9,240 bases of DNA. Origin: DATBLE01 sp038248655. Its GTDB lineage: Bacteria; Actinomycetota; Thermoleophilia; Gaiellales; Gaiellaceae. The stretch lies in assembly GCA_038248655.1 (NCBI GenBank), contig JBBRXG010000119.1, positions 1 through 9,240 of the forward strand. Direction: 5' to 3'. Below are positions 1 through 6,278 of this stretch, in pieces. The notes beneath the pieces are model-generated. The model saw only the letters and a list, made by a program, of their open reading frames with translations, did no database searches and was not told where the DNA came from. Made by a program: the position numbers and the translations under genes. Every line of letters starts with the position of its first letter. The first letter of the stretch is position 1.

Positions 1-211
1 GCCGTTCAACCAGTTCTCGGTCCCGCCGGAGACACCGACCGGCGCCGACGGCTGGGCGGAGCTCCACCTCCAGCGGCTCGGCGGCTTCCCGGTCAGCTCC
101 AAGCAGCAGCTGATCGCGATGTTCGTCCGCGCCCGCAAGCCGGGAGAGAACATCCTCGGCGGGATCTCGACCCGCCGCCTGTTCTCGATCCGCGTCAACC
201 TCCACCAGTAG
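1..211 (+). CDS. C-terminal fragment of unrecognised protein, probably beta-rich
   Basis: An open frame enters from the left edge (first full codon at base 2) and ends at TAG 209-211, giving 69 visible residues. Third codon positions are nearly all G or C, as in the confirmed genes nearby, which supports real coding. The fragment has a DGWAELHL segment, an alternating hydrophobic stretch and a C-terminal part with MFVRARKPGE and GISTRRL. This looks like the last strands of a beta-sandwich (Ig-like) module. I have an impression that similar tails occur on exported Ig-like proteins of Thermoleophilia, but this is memory, not a search. No catalytic motif is visible, the N-terminus lies outside the window and the function is unknown. 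A strong hairpin follows the stop by 9 bases, so this gene ends its transcription unit. Confidence 0.6.
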   Translation, partial: PFNQFSVPPETPTGADGWAELHLQRLGGFPVSSKQQLIAMFVRARKPGENILGGISTRRLFSIRVNLHQ

Positions 212-220
212 ACGACGGTG

Positions 221-253
221 CGAGGGGCCGCTCGCCGAACGAGCGGCCCCTCG
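221..253 (+). terminator. Perfect 14-bp hairpin, likely intrinsic terminator
   Basis: The arm CGAGGGGCCGCTCG (221-234) and its exact complement (240-253) flank a 5-base loop CCGAA. It starts 9 bases after the upstream stop codon and ends 20 bases before the hflX -10 element, as expected for a terminator separating two units. There is no T-tract, which is common for hairpin terminators in high-GC actinobacteria. Confidence 0.75.
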
Positions 254-273
254 TCCCGCCGCAGGTCAGCGGT

Positions 274-279
274 CATAAT
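274..279 (+). promoter_or_regulatory. -10 element CATAAT of hflX, suggesting a leaderless mRNA
   Basis: CATAAT matches the TATAAT consensus at five of six positions and stands out in a GC-rich background. It ends 6 bases before the GTG at 286, so the expected transcription start (about 7 bases past the element) coincides with the start codon. No purine-rich ribosome binding site lies between them. I see no good -35 hexamer at 16-18 bases upstream, so recognition would depend mainly on the -10. Confidence 0.5.
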
Positions 280-285
280 CCTCCG

Positions 286-1593
286 GTGACCCATCGTCAG
301 CCCGATCCCGCCCCCGGGGCGGATCCGGAGCGTGGGTTCGTCGTCGCAGTATTCGCGCGCAGGGCCGATGTCGAAGAGGAGCTGGCCGAGGTCCGAGAGC
401 TGGCGCGAACGGCCGGCGTCGAGCCCGTCGGCACGCTCGTTCAGATCCGCTCCCGGCCGGACCCGAGAACCTACCTCGGCAAGGGCAAGCTCGAGGAGCT
501 GAAGCGCGCCGTCGGCGAGTCGGGAGCCGAGTCGCTCCTCGTCGACGACGAGCTCGACCCCTCCCAGCAGCGACGGCTCGAGAACCTGCTCGAGGCGCGG
601 ATCGTCGATCGCACGCAGCTGATTCTCGACATCTTCGCCCAGCATGCGCGCAGCGCCGAGGGCAAGCTCCAGGTCGAGCTCGCGCAGCTCGAGTACAACC
701 TGCCGCGGATGCGGGGAATGTGGCAGCACCTCGAGCGCCTGGGCGGCGGCGTCGGCACGCGCGGCCCGGGCGAATCCCAGCTCGAGACCGACCGCCGCCT
801 GGCCCGGAGGCGCGTCTCGCAGCTGAGAGGGCGCCTGCGCGATCTCGAGAAGCAGCGGGCGACGCGGCGGAAGGGCAGGCGCCGGGCCGAGACGCCGACG
901 ATCGCGCTCGCGGGCTACACGAACGTCGGCAAGTCGACGCTCCTGAACGCCGTCACGGGCGCCGACGCAGCGGTCAACGACCGTCTGTTCGAGACGCTCG
1001 ACCCGACGACGCGCTCGTTCGAGCACGAGGGCCGTCGGTATCTCGTCACCGACACGGTCGGCTTCATCCGGCGGCTGCCGCACCAGCTGGTGGAGGGCTT
1101 CGCAGCCACGCTGGAGGAGACGCTCGTCGCCGATCTGGTCCTCCACGTGGCCGACGCCTCCGCCGGGGACACGCTGGACGAGCAGCTGCGGGCAGTGAAC
1201 GCTGTGCTGGACGAGATCGGCGCCTCCGAGCTTCCGATCGAGCTCGTCCTGAACAAGGTCGACGCACTCGACGCACTCGCCCGCCGTCGGCTGGCGAACC
1301 GATTCCCGGAAGCGCTTCAGATCTCGGCGCGGTCGGGCGACGGCCTCGATTCGCTGCGGGCTCGGATCGCCGAGCGGTTCGCGGATCGGTTCGAAACCGT
1401 CGAGCTCCTGGTTCCCTACGCCGAGGGCGGGAGCCTGGCCGAGCTGTACGCGCTCGGGCCTCCGATCGAGTCACGCACCGATCGCGAGGACGGTGTGCTG
1501 ATCCGGGCGCGCCTGCCCGAGCGCGACATCCGCCGGTTCGCACGCTTCCTCGTCGCGGACGCGTCCGGGCACCGGGCGACGCCGGTCGCGTGA
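286..1593 (+). CDS. hflX: GTPase HflX (ribosome-splitting/rescue factor)
   Basis: This 435-residue TRAFAC-class GTPase matches HflX in length and layout. The N-terminal HflX domain (about 15-200) contains the glycine-rich segment RLGGGVGTRGPGESQLETDR (151-170), diagnostic of the family, followed by a basic coiled-coil helix (172-200). The G domain shows G1 GYTNVGKST (210-218), a switch I region LFETLDPTTR (234-243), G3 DTVGF (256-260), G4 NKVD (323-326) and G5 SARSGDG (347-353). A C-terminal domain (about 370-427) follows. In characterised bacteria HflX binds the 50S subunit and splits stalled or heat-damaged 70S ribosomes; that role is inferred here by homology. The GTG start is supported by the CATAAT element just upstream and by the lack of other plausible starts before the HflX domain. 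The stop overlaps the dut start (GTGA, 1590-1593), so the two are probably translationally coupled. Confidence 0.95.
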   Translation: MTHRQPDPAPGADPERGFVVAVFARRADVEEELAEVRELARTAGVEPVGTLVQIRSRPDPRTYLGKGKLEELKRAVGESGAESLLVDDELDPSQQRRLENLLEARIVDRTQLILDIFAQHARSAEGKLQVELAQLEYNLPRMRGMWQHLERLGGGVGTRGPGESQLETDRRLARRRVSQLRGRLRDLEKQRATRRKGRRRAETPTIALAGYTNVGKSTLLNAVTGADAAVNDRLFETLDPTTRSFEHEGRRYLVTDTVGFIRRLPHQLVEGFAATLEETLVADLVLHVADASAGDTLDEQLRAVNAVLDEIGASELPIELVLNKVDALDALARRRLANRFPEALQISARSGDGLDSLRARIAERFADRFETVELLVPYAEGGSLAELYALGPPIESRTDREDGVLIRARLPERDIRRFARFLVADASGHRATPVA

Positions 1594-2027
1594 TCGATCT
1601 GCCCGTGACGCGGCTCCGGGAGGATGCCGTCCTGCCGACCCGGGCCTACCCGGGCGACGCGGGGCTGGACCTGGTCGCCTGCGACCGGCACGAGATCGCC
1701 CCCGGCGGTCGTGCGCTCGTGGGCACCGGCATCGCCGTTGCGATCCCGAAGGGCCATGCAGGCCTGGTCACGCCCCGATCGGGCCTGGCGGTGAAGAACG
1801 GAGCGACGATCGTCAACTCGCCCGGGATCGTCGACGCGGGCTACCGCGGCGAGCTGCGCGTGATCCTGCACAACACCGACCGGCGCGAGCCGCTCGTCGT
1901 CGAGCCGGGGATGCGGATCGCCCAGCTCGTCGTCGTCGCCGTCGGTGCGGTCACGCTCCACGAGGTCGACGACCTTCCCGTGAGCGAGCGAGGGACGGGT
2001 GGGTTCGGATCCTCCGGCGAGCGGTGA
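1590..2027 (+). CDS. dut: Deoxyuridine 5'-triphosphate nucleotidohydrolase (dUTPase)
   Basis: This 145-residue homotrimeric-type dUTPase hydrolyses dUTP to dUMP and pyrophosphate, keeping uracil out of DNA and supplying dUMP for thymidylate synthesis. All five family motifs are present: motif 1 AYPGDAGLDL (19-28), motif 2 PRSGLAVK (62-69), motif 3 GIVDAGYRGEL (79-89) with catalytic Asp82 and base-stacking Tyr85, motif 4 GMRIAQLV (107-114), and the C-terminal P-loop-like motif 5 RGTGGFGSSG (134-143). Length is normal for bacterial dUTPases. The frame stays open far upstream inside hflX, but the domain begins right after the GTG at 1590, which overlaps the hflX stop as GTGA, so that start is chosen. 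Its own stop overlaps the next gene in the same way (2024-2027). Confidence 0.95.
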   Translation: MIDLPVTRLREDAVLPTRAYPGDAGLDLVACDRHEIAPGGRALVGTGIAVAIPKGHAGLVTPRSGLAVKNGATIVNSPGIVDAGYRGELRVILHNTDRREPLVVEPGMRIAQLVVVAVGAVTLHEVDDLPVSERGTGGFGSSGER

Positions 2028-2482
2028 GCGCCGAGCCGCGCATCCGCGTGTCGGCGCTCCTCGGCTGGCGCGGCCGCATCCTGCTCTGCCGCCACGAGAA
2101 GCCGGGGCGGGAGTACTGGTTGCTCCCGGGCGGCGGCGTCGACTCGGGGGAGTCGCTGGTCGACGCCCTGCGCCGCGAGCTGTCCGAGGAGGTCGGCATC
2201 AACGACGCGATCCCGTTCGAGGGCCCGATCGCGATCGTCGACTCGATCGCGCCGCGTCGCAGCTTCGCGGCGCGGCACGTCGTGCACATCATCTTCGCGG
2301 GTGACCTCGGAGGCCGCTCGCTCGAGACCGCCACCTCGGCGGACGCGGCCGTCCGCGGCCACCGGCTCTTCGAGCTCCGCGAGCTGGACGAGATCGTTCT
2401 GCACCCGCCGATCCAGCGGTTCCTGGCCCGCCGCCGCCCCGGCGACCCGACCGTCTACCTCGGCCCGCTCTGGGCGCCCTGA
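2024..2482 (+). CDS. Nudix hydrolase
   Basis: This 152-residue protein has a perfect Nudix box, G-x5-E-x7-REL-x-EE-x-G-I, at residues 37-59 (Gly37, Glu43, Arg51, Glu52, Glu55, Glu56, Gly58). It is preceded by the usual strand-loop WLLPGG (32-37). The box coordinates divalent metal for hydrolysis of a nucleoside diphosphate linked to another group. Substrate cannot be read from the sequence: MutT-like oxidised nucleotides, ADP-ribose and other substrates are all possible. The short C-terminus ends in a YLGPLWAP-like tail of unknown meaning. The GTG start overlaps the dut stop (GTGA), making it the third gene of an hflX-dut-nudix operon. Pairing with dUTPase fits a nucleotide-pool cleaning role, but that is inference. 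Confidence 0.9.
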   Translation: MSAEPRIRVSALLGWRGRILLCRHEKPGREYWLLPGGGVDSGESLVDALRRELSEEVGINDAIPFEGPIAIVDSIAPRRSFAARHVVHIIFAGDLGGRSLETATSADAAVRGHRLFELRELDEIVLHPPIQRFLARRRPGDPTVYLGPLWAP

Positions 2483-2485
2483 GCT

Positions 2486-2511
2486 GCGGAACGGGTTTTA
2501 CCACCTTCCGC
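2486..2511. terminator. Possible bidirectional hairpin between nudix and gatD ends
   Basis: GCGGAA (2486-2491) pairs with TTCCGC (2506-2511), with a short inner GGT/ACC pairing and a T-rich loop. It spans the 15-base gap between the convergent stops (2482 and 2498) and runs into the last codons of gatD. Placement suggests a shared terminator, but the stem is short and interrupted. Confidence 0.35.
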
Positions 2512-3250
2512 CGCGCGCCCTGGCGCGCGCCGCGGACACCGTGTGCGCCTCGCCCTCCAGCTCATCGCGGAGCTGCTCGAACACCGGGGGCTCCCGGCCC
2601 GTCCGGTGCGCCACCGCCTGCGCGAGCAGCCAGTCCGCGAACCAGGGGTTGCGAGGCAGGAGCGGCCCGTGCAGGTAGGTGCCGACGACACGCCCGGCGC
2701 GACAGCCCTCGACCCCGCTGGTGCCGTCGTTGCCGAAGCCCGCGACGACCCGGCCGAGCGGCGCGGCGCCCGCATCGAGCAGCGTCCGGCCGGCATGATT
2801 CTCGAAGCCCGCGAGCGTCCGAGCCTCGCCCGGGTCGAGCTCGCACTCGAGCAGGACGTCCCCGATCATCCGCCGCGTACCCGCCACCGTGTGCAGCGGC
2901 AAGAGACCCGCCCCGGGGAGCTCGGCGCCGTACCGGTCGCGGTACGAGCGCCCGAGCAGCTGATAGCCGCCGCAGACGGCCAGGACCGCGGTGCCGCCGG
3001 CGACGGCCTCGGCCAGCGCCGGTCCCTTCCCCGCGATATCGGGTGCGATCAGCGCCTGCTCGCGGTCCTGACCCCCGCCGACGTAGAAGAGGTCGTGCGC
3101 GCCGGGACGCAGGGTCTCACCGATCCCGATCGGGGAGATCTCCAGCTCGAGGCCTCGCCATGCACCGCGGCGGGAGAGCACCGCCATGTTCCCGCGATCC
3201 GCGTAGATGTTCAGATGGTCCGGATAGAGGTGTCCGACGGCGAGCTTCAC
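2498..3250 (-). CDS. gatD: Lipid II isoglutaminyl synthase, glutamine amidotransferase subunit GatD
   Basis: This 250-residue type 1 (CobB/CobQ-like) glutaminase supplies ammonia to MurT. The nucleophile is Cys93 in AVLAVCGGYQLLG (88-100) and the catalytic histidine is His194 in GTYLHGPLLPRNP (190-202). Arg126 or Arg127, in the GTRRMIGD segment, sits where the substrate-binding arginine of Staphylococcus aureus GatD is found. The N-terminal LAVGHLYPDHLNIYADRGN is typical of GatD. Length is close to the S. aureus protein, with a slightly longer basic, low-complexity tail (about 240-250). The reading frame extends upstream through murT, but homology begins at the GTG at 3250-3248, which overlaps the murT stop as GTGA. 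Coupled translation fits a stoichiometric complex. The partner Asp that completes the triad in known enzymes is contributed by MurT. Confidence 0.93.
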   Translation of the reverse strand: MKLAVGHLYPDHLNIYADRGNMAVLSRRGAWRGLELEISPIGIGETLRPGAHDLFYVGGGQDREQALIAPDIAGKGPALAEAVAGGTAVLAVCGGYQLLGRSYRDRYGAELPGAGLLPLHTVAGTRRMIGDVLLECELDPGEARTLAGFENHAGRTLLDAGAAPLGRVVAGFGNDGTSGVEGCRAGRVVGTYLHGPLLPRNPWFADWLLAQAVAHRTGREPPVFEQLRDELEGEAHTVSAARARARGGRW

Positions 3251-4611
3251 GCCGCCCGCTCCCAGTACTGACGCACGTGTCCCCGGCGGGCGACGATCCG
3301 CCGCAGCGCCAGCATCGCCGTGTACGTGGGCAGAACGGTGAGCTCCCCGCCGCTGCCCGCGAGGGCAAGGCCGCGATCGAGCGCCTCCTCGAGGTCGGGG
3401 AGGATCTCCAGGGCGCGCGTGGCGACGCCCGCATACTTGCAGCGGAGCGCGAGCTCGGCCGCGCGGTCGCCCGAGAGGACGATCCGCTCCAGGCCGTCGA
3501 AGAGCGGCTCGAAGTCGACATCCCAGATCCACGAGACGTCGCGTCCGTCGGCGATCGCGTCGTTGAGCGCGATCACGGCCAGCTTCGGCGGATTGCCCTC
3601 GACGAGCGTCCTGACGATCTCGTTCGCGCCGGCGGGATTCTTGATCAGGAGCAGTAGCACCGTTCGGTCGCCGACCGAGATCCGCTCGAAGCGACCGAAC
3701 GCAGGCTGGGCGCCGGCCAGGCCGCGCTCGATCTCGTCGAGGTCGGCGCCGAGCGCACGGGCGAGCGAGGCGGCGGCGAGCGCGTTGTACACGTTGTAGA
3801 GCCCTGGGAGCGCAAGCCGGATCCGCCGCGTTCCGTCCGGGGTGACCAGGTCGAACGAGACTCGCTCGATTCCTTCCAGCTCGACCGCACGCGCGGAGAT
3901 CTCGAGCGCCGGGCGCCCGTGCCCGCACGACGGGCAGCGGTAGTCGCCGAGGTGGCCGACGTACGCGGCTGCGTACGCGTACGGTGTGCCGCAGCGCAGG
4001 CAGTACTTCGAGTCGGCTGCGTGCTGGAGCGACCGGCGCGCCCGCCGCGGGTCGTCGACACCGAAGGTGACGCTGCGGGCATGCAGCGCTGCGAGGTCAC
4101 CGACCTGCGGGTCGTCGGCGTTGACGACCAGGGTCGAGGCATCGGGAAGCTCCGCGACAGCCGCTCGCCACCGTTCCGCGATCTGCTCCAGCTCGCCGTA
4201 GCGGTCGAGCTGGTCGCGGAAGAGGTTCGCGAGACACACCGCGCGCGGTCCGAGCCGCCGGGCGACGTCGGGGAAAGCAGCCTCGTCGACCTCGAACAGG
4301 CCCAGCTCGGCGCGCCCGGCGTCGAGCAGGGTGGAGGTGACCCCGGAGAGAAGGTTCGCGCCGGAGCTGTTGTGCGCGAGCTGAATCCGAGAGGAGAGGA
4401 TCGCCGCGACGAGCGAGGCCGTCGTCGTCTTCCCGTTCGTCGCCGAGAGCACGGCGGTGCCGAGCGGCAACCGCCCTGCCAGCCGTGCGACCGCGCCCGG
4501 GTCGACGGCCGCAAGAAGCTTTCCCGGAAGTGTCGTCCCGCCGCCTCGGCCGGCCAGACGGGACAGCCGGCCCGCCGCTCGTGCGAGCGCAAGCTCCAGG
4601 GCGAGGCGCAT
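3247..4611 (-). CDS. murT: Lipid II isoglutaminyl synthase, Mur ligase-like subunit MurT
   Basis: This 454-residue protein activates the alpha-carboxyl of D-glutamate in the lipid II stem peptide with ATP and, with ammonia from GatD, makes D-isoglutamine. The Mur ligase central domain carries the P-loop ATNGKTTT (57-64), NLFRDQLDRYGE (129-140) and NADDPQVGDLA (164-174). An inserted four-cysteine zinc ribbon has CLRC (204-207) and CPSC (226-229). The second Mur segment shows LPGLYNVYNALAA (268-280). The C-terminal DUF1727 domain (about 317-445) contains NDAIADGRDVSWIWD (350-364), the region supplying the Asp that pairs with the GatD catalytic His in known structures. The ATG at 4611 is favoured: a TACACT -10 lies 7 bases upstream and no ribosome binding site is seen. 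The enzyme acts at the inner face of the membrane. Confidence 0.94.
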   Translation of the reverse strand: MRLALELALARAAGRLSRLAGRGGGTTLPGKLLAAVDPGAVARLAGRLPLGTAVLSATNGKTTTASLVAAILSSRIQLAHNSSGANLLSGVTSTLLDAGRAELGLFEVDEAAFPDVARRLGPRAVCLANLFRDQLDRYGELEQIAERWRAAVAELPDASTLVVNADDPQVGDLAALHARSVTFGVDDPRRARRSLQHAADSKYCLRCGTPYAYAAAYVGHLGDYRCPSCGHGRPALEISARAVELEGIERVSFDLVTPDGTRRIRLALPGLYNVYNALAAASLARALGADLDEIERGLAGAQPAFGRFERISVGDRTVLLLLIKNPAGANEIVRTLVEGNPPKLAVIALNDAIADGRDVSWIWDVDFEPLFDGLERIVLSGDRAAELALRCKYAGVATRALEILPDLEEALDRGLALAGSGGELTVLPTYTAMLALRRIVARRGHVRQYWERAA

Positions 4612-4618
4612 CGCGGCC

Positions 4619-4624
4619 AGTGTA
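4619..4624 (-). promoter_or_regulatory. -10 element TACACT of murT-gatD, suggesting a leaderless mRNA
   Basis: Read on the minus strand, TACACT (a TANNNT-type actinobacterial -10) ends 7 bases before the murT ATG. Initiation at the usual distance would put the 5' end at or next to the ATG. The intervening bases GGCCGCG contain no Shine-Dalgarno sequence. No convincing -35 is visible; the region one would expect it to occupy holds the shared CCCTCGAACG motif. Confidence 0.45.
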
Positions 4625-4756
4625 GTCGCGCGCCCTCTATCCCTCGAACGGGGGTTTCCGGCCGTTCACCGCGGGCCTACCCCTTTCGGGGGAAGATCGG
4701 AGAGCCCTGCCCGACCTAGCGTGCCACGTAGAGGGTCAGAGGTCGTTTCGAGGTTT

Positions 4757-4765
4757 GGGGAGAGG
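4757..4765 (+). promoter_or_regulatory. Ribosome binding site of the GGDEF gene
   Basis: GGGGAGAGG lies 8 bases before the GTG at 4774 and is one of the few strong Shine-Dalgarno sequences in the window. It decides the start in favour of this GTG over the in-frame ATG at 4858, which has no comparable site. Confidence 0.7.
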
Positions 4766-4773
4766 TCACGTTC

Positions 4774-6222
4774 GTGCAGGACACCGTCGAGCACGTTGCG
4801 AGCAGCAACGGTCGCAGCGGCAAACACGCGATCACGGCAGGCCCTCGCGGCGAGCGCATGCCGACGGCGGGGTGGGTCTACCTGGCCGGCGTCGTCGTGG
4901 TGACGGCGTCCGCCGGCCTCTCGCTCGTCGTCTCGCGGCTCGCCGCGCACCCGCGCCCATGGGCCGCTTTCGTCGTCCTCGCCGCCTGCGCGGCGGTCAC
5001 GCAGCTCGTTGCCGTCCGGACGAGCCGCGACCGCTCCTACCACATCTCGACCGCGTTTCTCGTCGCCGGCGCGCTGCTCCTGTCCCCCGAGCTCGTCGTC
5101 CTGCTCGGCGCCCTGCAGCATCTCCCCGAGTGGACGACACGCCGCCGCGTCCGGTCCAGGCGGGTCTTCGACGTCTGCAACTCGACCCTGAGCGGGCTCG
5201 CGGCGTGGGGGGCGGCGCACGTCGTCTCGGACACCGGCTGGGCCGGCGGCGGTGCGCGTCTCCCGCTCGCCGGGCTGACCGCATGTGTCGTGCTCGTCGG
5301 GCTGAACCGTGCACTGACGGCCGGGATGCTCGCCTTCGCTCACGGTCGCCGCCTCCTCGAGACCGGGGTGTTCGCCCCGACGATGCTGTTGACCGAGCTC
5401 GTCGTCGCGGCCGTCGGGGTCGGCGCCGCGGCGTCCTGGCAGGTGAACAGGGCTCTGATTCCGTTCGCGCTCGCCCCGCTGCTCCTCATCACCCGCGCGC
5501 TGCACGTGCCGCAGCTCGAGGAGCAGGCGCGTGTCGACCCGAAGACCGGCCTGCTCAACTCGAGGCACTTCGCCTCGGTGCTGAACGAGGAGCTGGCGCG
5601 CGCCGAGCGCTTCGAACGGCCGGCCTCGCTGCTGATGGCGGACCTCGACCTCCTCCGCGAGGTCAACAACCGCCACGGCCATCTGGCCGGTGACGGGGTG
5701 CTGGCCGGCGTCGCCGACGTCTTCCGCGCGAAGCTGCGCCACTACGACGTCTCCGCCCGCTTCGGCGGTGAGGAGTTCGCGATCCTGCTGCCGGAGACCG
5801 ACTCCGAGCAGGCGCTCCGCGTCGCCGAACGCCTCCGGCAGTGCGTCTCACAGCGCGTGTTCGAGTTCGGCGACGAGACCTGCCCTTTCCAGGTGACGAT
5901 CTCGATGGGTGTCGCAACGTTCCCGGCCGACGGCGCGGACGCAAACGAGCTCGTCCACCGTGCCGATCTCGCCGCGTACCGCGCCAAGCTCCAGGGTCGA
6001 AACCGGGTCCAGGGCGCAGCGGCCTCGGGCGAGCCGGCGCCCGCCGGCCGTACGCCGCGGCTCGTCGCCCTGCCGCTCGAGGAGCCGGCCGGGAGGCCGC
6101 CCGAGCGGCGCCGCCGCCACGTTGCCGTCGCCCATGATCGGCGCTCGACCCCCGGACCCGCCCGCCGTTCTCGGTTCCTCTCCACGCTCGGCTCGTATTG
6201 CAGAATGTTCATGTTGCTCTGA
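4774..6222 (+). CDS. Membrane-anchored diguanylate cyclase (GGDEF domain protein)
   Basis: This 482-residue protein has a short polar N-terminus, then six or seven hydrophobic segments (roughly 34-56, 63-83, 92-115, 138-153, 163-188, 204-243), so it is anchored in the cytoplasmic membrane. A short linker, QLEEQARVDPKTGLLN (247-262), leads to the GGDEF domain (about 255-416). The active-site motif is GGEEF (331-335), with metal and substrate residues Asp290, Asn298 and Asp307. RHYD (322-325), five residues before GGEEF, matches the RxxD inhibitory site for product feedback. AYRAKLQGRNRV (401-412) closes the domain. It probably makes c-di-GMP from two GTP. The Asp normally following Asn298 is Asn299, a modest departure from the usual ND pair. 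Residues 417-482 are a Pro/Arg/Ala-rich tail with no recognised domain. No c-di-GMP effector or phosphodiesterase is nearby. Confidence 0.88.
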   Translation: MQDTVEHVASSNGRSGKHAITAGPRGERMPTAGWVYLAGVVVVTASAGLSLVVSRLAAHPRPWAAFVVLAACAAVTQLVAVRTSRDRSYHISTAFLVAGALLLSPELVVLLGALQHLPEWTTRRRVRSRRVFDVCNSTLSGLAAWGAAHVVSDTGWAGGGARLPLAGLTACVVLVGLNRALTAGMLAFAHGRRLLETGVFAPTMLLTELVVAAVGVGAAASWQVNRALIPFALAPLLLITRALHVPQLEEQARVDPKTGLLNSRHFASVLNEELARAERFERPASLLMADLDLLREVNNRHGHLAGDGVLAGVADVFRAKLRHYDVSARFGGEEFAILLPETDSEQALRVAERLRQCVSQRVFEFGDETCPFQVTISMGVATFPADGADANELVHRADLAAYRAKLQGRNRVQGAAASGEPAPAGRTPRLVALPLEEPAGRPPERRRRHVAVAHDRRSTPGPARRSRFLSTLGSYCRMFMLL

Positions 6223-6234
6223 TCACACTGGCAC

Positions 6235-6253
6235 GGGTCTTTGCAAATGACCC
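6235..6253. promoter_or_regulatory. Operator-like inverted repeat over the -35 region
   Basis: GGGTC (6235-6239) and GACCC (6249-6253) flank TTTGCAAA (6240-6247), itself a perfect palindrome. One extra T puts the inner and outer symmetry centres half a base apart. The dyad covers the TTGCAA -35 hexamer of the following gene, where a bound dimer would block RNA polymerase. Its AT-rich centre stands out from the surroundings. The protein that binds it is not known; autoregulation by the downstream gene is one possibility. Confidence 0.45.
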
Positions 6254-6268
6254 AAAACGCTCTATTCT
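6241..6268 (+). promoter_or_regulatory. Sigma-70-type promoter for the repeat protein gene
   Basis: A -35 TTGCAA (6241-6246) and a -10 TATTCT (6263-6268) are separated by 16 bases; each matches consensus at four of six positions. The stretch 6196-6275 is clearly richer in A and T than anything else nearby. Transcription would begin near 6275, only a few bases before the GTG at 6279, so the mRNA would be leaderless or nearly so. Confidence 0.55.
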
Positions 6269-6278
6269 GTTTGCCAGC

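Larger units (their letters stand above)
4612..4773. other. Divergent intergenic region murT / GGDEF gene
   Basis: These 162 bases hold the murT -10 at the left end, the motif TCCCTCGAACGGGGG (4640-4654), a small hairpin with four C-G pairs and a TTTC loop (4680-4691), and the ribosome binding site of the GGDEF gene at the right end. A TAGCGT at 4717-4722 could be a -10 for the rightward gene but has no matching -35. I find no c-di-GMP riboswitch signature here. Confidence 0.4.

Noticed and set aside
720..1589. Upstream extension of the dut frame through hflX
   Set aside because: It is out of frame inside a conserved GTPase, is Arg/Ala/Gly-rich low-complexity sequence, and the dUTPase domain starts cleanly at the GTGA overlap.
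2513..2528. GCGCGCC/GGCGCGC dyad in the end of gatD as a terminator
   Set aside because: The loop would be only two bases and the sequence is a low-complexity GC run coding for the Arg/Ala-rich GatD tail.
3251..3928. Upstream extension of the gatD frame through murT
   Set aside because: It is a shadow of murT in another frame with no GatD similarity; the GTG at 3250 is the natural start.
4655..4773. c-di-GMP riboswitch upstream of the GGDEF gene
   Set aside because: The conserved GEMM core elements are not present; only a small C4/G4 hairpin is seen.
4666..5742. Long minus-strand open frame opposite the GGDEF gene
   Set aside because: It is rich in Arg, Asp and Glu of the kind produced opposite GC-rich genes, and it overlaps a clearly identified domain.
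6198..6278. TTG start for the repeat protein, adding 27 residues
   Set aside because: The extension would encode the promoter and dyad, overlaps the end of the GGDEF gene, and has no ribosome binding site.
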